Translations under genes and position numbers: made by a program | NCBI GenBank assembly: GCA_951800675.1 | Contig: CATOKC010000192.1 | Location: forward strand, 1-5,015 | Source: an uncultured Oscillibacter sp. | GTDB lineage: Bacteria > Bacillota_A > Clostridia > Oscillospirales > Oscillospiraceae | Direction: 5' to 3' | DNA length: 5,015 nucleotides | Notes under the pieces: model-generated | Databases searched by the model: none | What the model was told of the DNA's origin: nothing | Seen by the model: only the letters and a program-made list of their open reading frames with translations | Shown here: positions 1-4,933 of the stretch, piece by piece | How the letters are laid out: the number at the start of each line of letters is the position of its first letter | How positions within the stretch are numbered: position 1 is the first letter of the stretch

Positions 1-786
1 CTCCCCGCCGGAACGCTGCTGGAGGGCGCGGTCTTTGAAATCTACGACAAGGCCAGCAACCTCGTGGACACCATCCGCAGCGATGGCCGGGGCCTCGCCG
101 TTTCCCGTCAGCTCCCTCTGGGCCGCTATACCATCCGGGAGGTCAAAGCGCCCGCCAATTACGGCGTAAACGAAACGCCCCTGACGGCATACCTGGAGCA
201 CGAAGGCCAGATCGTCCGCTTCGAAGTGACAAACAAGAGCATGACCACCGGCGTGTCCATCACCAAGACCGGCCCCGCCGAGGTCATGGCGGGCCAGCCG
301 GTCAATTACATATTCTCCGGCATCGCCAACAGCTCCAACGTGCGCCTTGACAATTTCTATTGGCGGGACACGCTTCCCGCCGAGGTGCGGCTGGAGAAGA
401 TCGTCACCGGTACCTATAACTTCCCCGGAACCTATAAGATCACCTACCGGGTGAACGGAGGAGAGCCCCAGACCCTGGCGGACAACCTCTCCACCCAGAA
501 AAACTACACCCTGGCCGCCTCCGCCACAGCCCTGGGTCTCGCCAGCAACGAGCGGGTCACAGAAATCATGTTCGTCTTTGGGCAGGTCCCCGGCGGCTTC
601 GCCCAGGTGGAGAAGCCCATGATCCACTGCAAGGCAGTGTCCAGCATCGCCGCCGGGTCCTTTGTGAACAAGGCGGACGTGGGCGGCACCTACCAAGGCG
701 TATGGGTCCAGGCGGTCAGCCGCTGGGTGACCACCGTCTACGGAAAGAAGCCCTCCGTGCCCAAACTGCCCCGTACCGGCTATTGA
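1..786 (+). CDS. SpaA/Cna-B-type surface protein, 3' part (5' end outside window)
   Basis: The reading frame is open from base 1 to the TGA at 784-786, giving 261 visible residues; the true start lies upstream. Residues 8-80 read as a SpaA-like prealbumin (Cna-B) domain: a GAVFEIYD strand, then PLGRYTIREVKAP and a closing FEVTNKS strand. In such domains a Lys-Asn isopeptide bond assisted by a Glu/Asp is common. Glu47 and Asn78 are the plausible partners here, and the Lys would lie upstream of the window. Residues 84 to about 240 form a second beta-rich region (VSITKTGPAEV, NYIFSGIANSSNV, WRDTLP) resembling the repeat modules of bacterial surface adhesins. The protein ends KLPRTGY: an LPxTG sortase motif at residues 256-260, one residue before the stop, with no hydrophobic segment or basic tail. 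The likely role is an extracellular adhesin or pilin-like protein of a conjugative element. The fold is well supported; export and anchoring are inferred, since the signal peptide is not in view. Confidence 0.85.
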   Translation, partial: LPAGTLLEGAVFEIYDKASNLVDTIRSDGRGLAVSRQLPLGRYTIREVKAPANYGVNETPLTAYLEHEGQIVRFEVTNKSMTTGVSITKTGPAEVMAGQPVNYIFSGIANSSNVRLDNFYWRDTLPAEVRLEKIVTGTYNFPGTYKITYRVNGGEPQTLADNLSTQKNYTLAASATALGLASNERVTEIMFVFGQVPGGFAQVEKPMIHCKAVSSIAAGSFVNKADVGGTYQGVWVQAVSRWVTTVYGKKPSVPKLPRTGY

Positions 787-796
787 TTCCCGTGCC

Positions 797-831
797 CAGG
801 CGGTCCGCTTTCCGGCGGGCCGCCTGTTGTT
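797..831 (+). terminator. Candidate intrinsic terminator after the surface-protein gene
   Basis: Bases 797-808 (CAGGCGGTCCGC) pair with 815-826 (GCGGGCCGCCTG) as a 12-bp stem with one G-U wobble and a 6-nt loop (TTTCCG). TTGTT follows directly at 827-831, and more T-rich sequence continues to about 842. It starts 10 nt after the stop codon at 784-786, the usual place for a Rho-independent terminator. The U tract is interrupted, so partial read-through into ssb is possible and the element could act as an attenuator between surface-protein and operon expression. Confidence 0.65.
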
Positions 832-851
832 ACTACATTTCTATATCATCT

Positions 852-860
852 AAAAAGGAG
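852..860 (+). promoter_or_regulatory. Strong Shine-Dalgarno site for the ssb-like gene
   Basis: AAAAAGGAG sits 7 nt before the ATG at 868. It is the best RBS in the window and the only one in a non-coding gap, as expected for the first gene of a transcription unit. I see no convincing -35/-10 pair between the hairpin and this site, so the promoter is either unusual or upstream of the hairpin. Confidence 0.75.
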
Positions 861-867
861 ACTGTCT

Positions 868-1272
868 ATGCTGAAAATTGCCGCAACCGGAAACCTGACC
901 AACGACGTGGAGCTGAAGACTCAGGAGGACGGCAGGCCCTACGCCATCCTGCGGATCGCCTCGGACCGGCGCTACCGGGCCAAGGACGGAACCCGCCTCA
1001 CCGATTTTATCTCCATCAAGGTCCGCGGCCCCCTGGCGGAACGCTGCGCCGCCATGGCCTATAAGGGCTGCAAGCTGGCCGCCGCCGGGGACTTCGAAAC
1101 CGTTGTGCCCTCCGAGGACCCCACCCGCCAGCCCGGCTTCCTCATCAAGGCCAGCGATGTGGAAGTGCTTTCCCCCAGAAAGGCGCGGGAGGCCGCCGGG
1201 GCCATTGACGCTGCCAGAGCAAACCGGGAGGCCGCCGCCTGCGGGATGCCTGAGAGTGAGGCCATCGCTTAA
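868..1272 (+). CDS. ssb: Divergent single-stranded DNA-binding protein (SSB-like)
   Basis: This is a 134-aa OB-fold protein of the bacterial SSB family. Residues 1-12 (MLKIAATGNLTN) match the first strand and GxLTxD turn. The middle reads FISIKVRGPLAERCAAMAYKG, where ordinary SSBs have the FINCVAWRKTAENLAKYLKKG type of sequence, followed by the strand LAAAGDFETV. Such proteins coat single-stranded DNA during replication, repair or conjugative transfer. Two features are unusual. The conserved Trp of the VAW/EWH strand is missing, and the C-terminus (PESEAIA) lacks the acidic DDDIPF-type tip that recruits partner proteins. The length is short for a housekeeping SSB (about 145-180 aa). The start is fixed by the RBS at 852-860. 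The stop TAA overlaps the next ATG by one base (TAATG), so translation is probably coupled to the ParB-like gene. It is most likely an element-encoded SSB and not the chromosomal copy. Confidence 0.85.
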   Translation: MLKIAATGNLTNDVELKTQEDGRPYAILRIASDRRYRAKDGTRLTDFISIKVRGPLAERCAAMAYKGCKLAAAGDFETVVPSEDPTRQPGFLIKASDVEVLSPRKAREAAGAIDAARANREAAACGMPESEAIA

Positions 1273-2201
1273 TGCGGAACACTGGCGTCGAATATGGCAG
1301 CGCGGACCGGACCCCGGTAGTGCTGCCGGAGATGGCAGAGCTGCTCCCCCCCCTCACGGGGGAGCAGCTGGCCGCCCTGGAAGCGGACCTGCTGAAAAAC
1401 GGATGCTACTCGCCTATCATCGTCAATGAGGATATGGTCATCATCGACGGACATAACCGCCAGCGGCTGTGCGAGGAGCACGGGATTCCGTATAAAATGG
1501 CGGTGTTCTCGTTTGAGGACCTGCTGGAGGCGAAACGCTGGGCCATTGAGAACCAGCGGGGCCGCCGAAACCTGGAGAAGTGGGAGCTGGGCAAGATCGC
1601 CTTGAAGCTGAGGCCGGATATTGAGGCGAAGGCAAGAGAGAACATGTCTGTGGGCGGACAATCCTATCGCCCCAGCGAAGTCTCTGGGGAAGGTTTGACA
1701 ACATTGTCAAACCTTCCTTCTATCAATACCCGAAAGGAACTGGCGGATTCTGTTGGAATTGGCGAGGTCACCATGGGCAAGGTCATGCAGATTGATGAGC
1801 ACGCCCCATCCGCCGTGAAGGAGGCCCTGGACAGCGGGGACCTGTCCGTGAACCAGGGCTACAACATCACCCGTCAGGTTCAGGAGCTGCCGGAGGAGGA
1901 ACGGGAGGAGGCCGCCGCCCAGGCGGTGGAGCTTCTGAAAGCGAAAAAGGAGGTCCAGGCCATCGACGCTGAGGCGGACCGCCGGGGCAAGATCGCTTCT
2001 CTCTTCTGTAAAGCCTTTGAGCGAGCCGTCCTGCTGACCCCCACGGAGGAAAACGTCCGTATCTGGGTGGAGAACACCCGCATGCGGCCCGACGAAATTG
2101 AGGATTCTGTCAAAGAGGCCCGCGAACTGGCGGAAACCTTCTCCGCCATCGCAGACGTCCTGGAACGCCTTCTGCCGCAGGGAGAGGAGGCGTCTTCGTG
2201 A
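1272..2201 (+). CDS. ParB/KorB-like nuclease-fold DNA-binding protein
   Basis: This is a 309-aa ParB-like protein. Residues about 17-100 form the N-terminal ParB/sulfiredoxin-type domain: a leading PPLTGEQLAALEADL helix, the strand YSPIIVNEDMVIIDGHNR with the DGHNR motif at 59-63 (the place of the GxRR/GHxR nucleotide-contact box), and NQRGRRNLEKWE at 94-105, the equivalent of the ParB NxQRxDL segment. A variable linker (about 122-150) leads to a helix-turn-helix region at 151-176 (NTRKELADSVGIGEVTMGKV), then SGDLSVNQGYNITRQV and an acidic, helical C-terminus rich in Glu and Ala. The family includes plasmid and chromosome partition proteins, KorB-type repressors and many ICE-encoded orphans. 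No ParA ATPase is adjacent here. The start ATG overlaps the ssb stop; a GTGAGG stretch upstream is a modest RBS. The gene carries two long perfect inverted repeats (listed separately). Whether it partitions, represses or does something else is unknown. Confidence 0.85.
   Translation: MRNTGVEYGSADRTPVVLPEMAELLPPLTGEQLAALEADLLKNGCYSPIIVNEDMVIIDGHNRQRLCEEHGIPYKMAVFSFEDLLEAKRWAIENQRGRRNLEKWELGKIALKLRPDIEAKARENMSVGGQSYRPSEVSGEGLTTLSNLPSINTRKELADSVGIGEVTMGKVMQIDEHAPSAVKEALDSGDLSVNQGYNITRQVQELPEEEREEAAAQAVELLKAKKEVQAIDAEADRRGKIASLFCKAFERAVLLTPTEENVRIWVENTRMRPDEIEDSVKEARELAETFSAIADVLERLLPQGEEASS
1339..1369. repeat. 12-bp perfect inverted repeat with C8 tract, early in the ParB-like gene
   Basis: AGCTGCTCCCCC (1339-1350) and GGGGGAGCAGCT (1358-1369) are exact reverse complements separated by 7 nt. 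In mRNA this gives a very stable GC-rich hairpin starting 67 nt after the start codon of the ParB-like gene (residues about 23-33). The left arm runs into an uninterrupted run of eight C at 1346-1353, which allows alternative pairing registers and is a potential slippage site. Confidence 0.8.
1688..1717. repeat. 30-bp palindrome (14-bp perfect arms, 2-bp centre) inside the ParB-like gene
   Basis: GGAAGGTTTGACAA (1688-1701) and TTGTCAAACCTTCC (1704-1717) are exact reverse complements around a CA centre. The palindrome encodes residues 139-149 in the linker between the ParB-like domain and the helix-turn-helix. Its core (TTTGACAA-CA-TTGTCAAA) is AT-rich compared with the surrounding coding DNA and has the shape of a binding site for a dimeric protein. 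It is not the consensus chromosomal parS (TGTTTCACGTGAAACA). Confidence 0.9.
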
Positions 2202-2947
2202 AAGAAGAAATCTCCGTCCGCCAGTGGCAGAAGCAGTTCAAGGCCGGATTTTACGACAGCCCAGACATTCACACACAATGCGGGGCGGGCTGGTACGACT
2301 GGTTCTGCCAAGACAGAGCCCTGGCAGGACGGCTGAAGAAGATCGCCAAAGTGGTCATGGGCGTCACCAACCCTTTTATTTTGGACCATTATTACATCTG
2401 GTTCAAGAACAACGCCCTGGTCTCCGGCCCTATGTACGACGACGTCCGCTTCGAGCCGCTGTCCGGGAAGCGGGACGGCAAGTATTTTCTGGTCCGTCTG
2501 GACTGCGCCGGAAGGAAAAAATGGTCGCTGTTCAGCGAACGATACGGCTTTTTTGCGCCGGAATTTGAGTGCGGCAATGTGCGCGGCATGGCCAAGTACA
2601 TAGACGGCATAGGGCGGCAGTTTGCGCAGGAAATACAGCCTGTGTTTCTTTTGGAAAAGCGGGCAGTGGAGCATTTTATCACACAGCAGGACGGTTTGTG
2701 TGACAGCATAGTCTACCGTGCGGGAGAGCACTGCTACCACTACAAATCCTCCAAAAACCCGAAACTGCGTACTGCCATTGCCGCCTCCGCCTCGGGGCCG
2801 CCTCCAGACGGTTTCCCTGCGGATCAGGCGAAGGAATTCCGCGGCATTCTCGTCTGGTCCCCGGATGGAATGGAGCGGGATATGAAAAAGGAGGCCGACG
2901 CTCAGAAAAAACCGAATTTGAAAAAGAAAGAAGGAACCGAACGATGA
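2198..2947 (+). CDS. Uncharacterised 249-aa protein of the ICE operon
   Basis: I do not recognise a named family. The 249-aa product begins with GTG at 2198, overlapping the previous stop by 4 nt (GTGA), with a strong GGAGAGGAGG at 2181-2190 placed 7 nt upstream. Residues 1-180 look like one soluble globular domain, rich in aromatic residues and with several Cys: AGWYDWFCQDRALAGRL (30-46), NPFILDHYYIWFKNN (58-72), a PMYDDVRFEPLSGKRDGKYF hairpin (78-97) and KKWSLFSERYGFFAPEFEC (107-125). Residues 185-249 are low-complexity, with an Ala/Ser/Pro-rich linker and a strongly basic Lys-rich tail (KKEADAQKKPNLKKKEGTER) that could touch nucleic acid. No signal peptide or membrane helix is apparent. 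Its position directly after ParB suggests a linked role, but nothing in the sequence defines it. The tail could also be poorly conserved filler leading to the overlapping next start. Confidence 0.7.
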   Translation: MKEEISVRQWQKQFKAGFYDSPDIHTQCGAGWYDWFCQDRALAGRLKKIAKVVMGVTNPFILDHYYIWFKNNALVSGPMYDDVRFEPLSGKRDGKYFLVRLDCAGRKKWSLFSERYGFFAPEFECGNVRGMAKYIDGIGRQFAQEIQPVFLLEKRAVEHFITQQDGLCDSIVYRAGEHCYHYKSSKNPKLRTAIAASASGPPPDGFPADQAKEFRGILVWSPDGMERDMKKEADAQKKPNLKKKEGTER

Positions 2948-3354
2948 CGCAAAAAACCACAGGCCCTCCCGGCAGGCCCATTCTGCCTCCGGAGGCGGAG
3001 GATGAAATTCTGACTGCGCTGTTTGCCAATATGCGGATCAGCTCCGGCGAGATCGCCGCCATCCTCAAAAAACACCATGTGTCCGGAGACATGGACGTCC
3101 TCCAGGACCGTTACCGGAAGCAGCTGGGCCAGCGGCTCATGGCCAGCATCCGGGACGAGCAGGGCCGCCGGGAGGTTTTGGCCCGCGGCAGCGAGTACAT
3201 CGTGCTGGAGTGCTGCAACGACCGGCAGGCCCTCCAGGCCATTCGCCGCCGCATCCAGAGCCAGATGAACGGCCTGGAGGTATCCTCCATGAAGGTGGGC
3301 GGGCGCATTCATGTGCTGGAGCGGTTCCTCGCCCGGTTCCGAAAGGCGGGCTGA
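2944..3354 (+). CDS. Uncharacterised 136-aa basic protein, possible helix-turn-helix
   Basis: This 136-aa protein has no family I can name with confidence. The ATG at 2944 overlaps the previous stop as ATGA, and AAGGAA at 2931-2936 is the RBS at 7-nt spacing. After a Pro/Gly-rich start (TGPPGRPILPP), residues 19-46 (EDEILTALFANMRISSGEIAAILKKHHV) have the pattern of a helix-turn-helix, with a second helix SSGEIAAIL. Residues 52-82 (DVLQDRYRKQLGQRLMASI and onward) are helical and basic. Residues 95-136 carry many Arg (RRRIQSQMNG, RIHVLERFLARFRKAG). A small DNA-binding accessory or regulatory protein is plausible, but this is inference from helix pattern and charge only. It sits two bases before the next gene. 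Confidence 0.7.
   Translation: MTQKTTGPPGRPILPPEAEDEILTALFANMRISSGEIAAILKKHHVSGDMDVLQDRYRKQLGQRLMASIRDEQGRREVLARGSEYIVLECCNDRQALQAIRRRIQSQMNGLEVSSMKVGGRIHVLERFLARFRKAG
3342..3350 (+). promoter_or_regulatory. RBS that fixes the start of the 381-aa protein
   Basis: AAAGGCGGG lies 6 nt before the ATG at 3357. The frame is open further upstream (an ATG at 3210), but that extension would overlap the preceding gene by 145 nt and encodes a Pro/Gly/His-rich stretch with no domain character. The 3357 start, 2 nt after the previous stop, is therefore preferred. Confidence 0.65.
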
Positions 3355-3356
3355 CT

Positions 3357-4502
3357 ATGGGCCCGAGAGAAATGCTCCGGGCGATCCGGGAGTATCCCGC
3401 CGCCTGTGCCCGCCTGGAAACCACACAGAGAGAGCTGGATCGAGCGCAAAAGGCTCTGGAAAAGAGCGAACTGGAGTGCCAGCGCCTCAGCGGCGATTAC
3501 AGCGAGGCCCGGCGCCGGGCAAATTTTTCCGAGAAAAAGTCGGCTGCCCTGCAAGCCGCTTTGGACGCCTACAGCCCAAAGCTGTCGTCCCTGACGGAGA
3601 TGATCCGGTTTTATGAGACGGTCTCCCCCAGCCTGGACCCCCAGGGCTTCACGCTGTTCCGCGCGGCGAAAAAGATGACGGGCATCGGCCTGTACAGCTA
3701 TTTCGCCTACGAGGACAGCTGTGGTATGTTCGAGCAGATGGATGGCTGCCAGCTTCTGCGCTGGCTGACCGCCGCCCGGTTCGGTGCGGTGGATTGGGAG
3801 ATCGTGACCGGGACCTGCTATGAGGAGGCCATCCTGCGGGAGGTGGATACCTCCGCGCCGGAGTATCTGGCGTTTGAGCGGAAGTTGTACCGGAAGGTCT
3901 TGGAGCGCATGGGTTTCGGGGACCTGCTTGCCTCGGAGGAAACTCAAAAATCTCAAAAAACAGAGGTGATTACCGCGGAAGAAAAAATTACGGAATGGAA
4001 GCTCTACAGCCCCCTGTATGCCGAGCTGTTTGAGGCGGACCCGGAGGAGGAACCCGGCTGCGGGCCTCAAGTCTTGGGCGGCTATGAGCTGACCGGCTAT
4101 CAGGACGCCATCCGCCAGGGCATTGAGGATGAGTGCCTGCCGGATGAGGAGGAGCGGGGCCTCATGACTTACTTTGACGGCTCGAAGGCTGTGGATGAAA
4201 AAGTTCTCTCCATCAGCGTAGACGTTGAGGAGGTAGATGGGGAGCTGTTCGGTGTGGCCGTCTGTAAAGTCAGGGGCGTCCTCAGCCCTGGTGAGCTGGA
4301 GGAACTGAAGGAGTTTTGCATGGGACAGTATTCCGACGGCTGGGGCGAGGGCTATGAGCAGCGGCCACGAAAGACAGACTATGGCGACCTCTATGTCTCC
4401 TTTTGGGAATACGACGGCTTTTTCATCCGCACAAAGGAGGAACTGGAGACTGCAAAGGCCCACGTCCGTCCCCGGCCTCAGAGAGGAGAGGACAGCAGAT
4501 GA
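3357..4502 (+). CDS. Uncharacterised two-domain 381-aa protein with N-terminal coiled coil
   Basis: Three parts are visible. Residues 15-72 form a charged coiled coil (ETTQRELDRAQKALEKSELE and following). Residues 75-192 form a compact domain: EMIRFYETVSP, GFTLFRAAKKMTGIGLYSYF, FGAVDWEIVTGTCYEEAIL and EYLAFERKLYRKVLERMGF. After a polar, AT-rich linker (193-212, with SEETQKSQKTEVITAEEK), residues 213-365 form a second acidic domain: WKLYSPLYAELFE, GYQDAIRQGIEDECLPDEEE, GELFGVAVCKVRGVLSPGEL, then the distinctive YSDGWGEGYEQRP (325-337) and LYVSFWEYDGFFI. I believe homologues of both halves occur as hypothetical proteins or DUFs in clostridial mobile elements, but I cannot name the families from memory with certainty. 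The junction looks like a fusion: codon 211 is ATT where a stand-alone start would sit. No membrane helix or catalytic motif is evident, and the function is unknown. Confidence 0.75.
   Translation: MGPREMLRAIREYPAACARLETTQRELDRAQKALEKSELECQRLSGDYSEARRRANFSEKKSAALQAALDAYSPKLSSLTEMIRFYETVSPSLDPQGFTLFRAAKKMTGIGLYSYFAYEDSCGMFEQMDGCQLLRWLTAARFGAVDWEIVTGTCYEEAILREVDTSAPEYLAFERKLYRKVLERMGFGDLLASEETQKSQKTEVITAEEKITEWKLYSPLYAELFEADPEEEPGCGPQVLGGYELTGYQDAIRQGIEDECLPDEEERGLMTYFDGSKAVDEKVLSISVDVEEVDGELFGVAVCKVRGVLSPGELEELKEFCMGQYSDGWGEGYEQRPRKTDYGDLYVSFWEYDGFFIRTKEELETAKAHVRPRPQRGEDSR
4482..4492 (+). promoter_or_regulatory. RBS that fixes the start of the 144-aa gene
   Basis: AGAGGAGAGGA precedes the ATG at 4499 by about 6 nt. 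The frame is also open back to 4403, but that extension lies entirely within the preceding gene and lacks a comparable site. The 4499 start also gives the ATGA overlap used elsewhere in this operon. Confidence 0.65.
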
Positions 4503-4933
4503 GCGAGACCGTAGAACTGAGGCTGTACAGCCCACTCCAGATTGACATCATCAACCGGGACGCTTCCGGCCGCGCCATTCCCTTTCAAGCGGTAAGCTAT
4601 CATTGCCGGAGCGAATACACCAGAATCATGCTGATTGATCAGGCAAGGGCCTCCTGCGGCGGAAATCACAAAGAATCCGTATACTGGCTGACGGACCACC
4701 TGCTGGCGATGAAGCCGGAACAAATTCTGAATTTCCACAGCATCATGCACGGCTACATGGAATTGGCAAACAAATACGGTCTGTGGAACGCGGCGCTCAT
4801 CATCCAGGAGAACGGCTGTTATACCGGGCGTCTGTGGAACCATGACGACCCGGCCATCCAAAAGGCAAGGGCGGCAGCTCCCCAAAGGAAAAGGGCGCGG
4901 CCTGACAAACAGAAGGGCGGTGAAAACAGGTGA
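4499..4933 (+). CDS. 144-aa DUF4240-like protein with N-terminal LYSPL segment
   Basis: The product is 144 aa. Residues 1-40 (with LRLYSPLQIDIINRD) form a leader sharing LYSPL with the C-terminal half of the preceding protein. Residues 43-107 resemble the DUF4240 pattern as I remember it: an opening LIDQAR helix, YWLTDHLLAMKPEQILNFHS, and YMELANKYGLWNAALIIQENGC, where the family has an LW-x-AA-x-x-I core followed by a Gly-Cys turn. The usual closing motif of that family (Ser-Asp-Asp-x-Phe then Phe-Arg-x-Trp-Leu-Ile) is not present; instead YTGRLWNHDDPAIQ leads to a basic tail (QRKRARPDKQKGGENR). It may therefore be a divergent or degraded copy. DUF4240 has no established biochemical function. 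Stop and next start overlap (GTGA at 4930-4933). The gene is secure; the family assignment is moderate. Confidence 0.65.
   Translation: MSETVELRLYSPLQIDIINRDASGRAIPFQAVSYHCRSEYTRIMLIDQARASCGGNHKESVYWLTDHLLAMKPEQILNFHSIMHGYMELANKYGLWNAALIIQENGCYTGRLWNHDDPAIQKARAAAPQRKRARPDKQKGGENR

Noticed and set aside
827..850. TTGTTA / TATCAT as a promoter for ssb
   Set aside because: Spacing between the two boxes is only 11 bp, and initiation there would leave almost no leader before the RBS.
1695..1727. TTGACA within the palindrome as a -35 promoter box
   Set aside because: At 17-bp spacing the downstream hexamer is TTCTAT, a poor -10, and the TTGACA is explained by the palindrome symmetry (it appears on both strands).
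1880..2740. Antisense open frame of 286 codons
   Set aside because: It spans two coupled sense genes, has no RBS-supported start and no recognisable domain; it is a shadow of the Glu/Ala-rich sense coding region.
2985..2996. GCCTCCGGAGGC perfect 12-bp palindrome
   Set aside because: It has only 6-bp arms of common Glu/Pro/Gly codons in GC-rich DNA; this is expected by chance and has no supporting context.
3210..3356. Upstream extension of the 381-aa protein to an ATG at 3210
   Set aside because: It would overlap the preceding gene by 145 nt and adds Pro/Gly-rich non-domain sequence, while 3357 has a well-spaced RBS.
3950..3963. AAAAAAC-type slippery sequence suggesting programmed frameshifting
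   Set aside because: The zero frame reads CAA AAA ACA, so the heptamer is out of phase for -1 slippage, and the frame is already continuous through the gene.
3309..4535. Long antisense open frame of 408 codons
   Set aside because: It lies opposite the well-supported 381-aa gene, has low-complexity Leu/Gln/Arg-rich sequence with no domain features, and is expected from GC-rich codon use on the coding strand.
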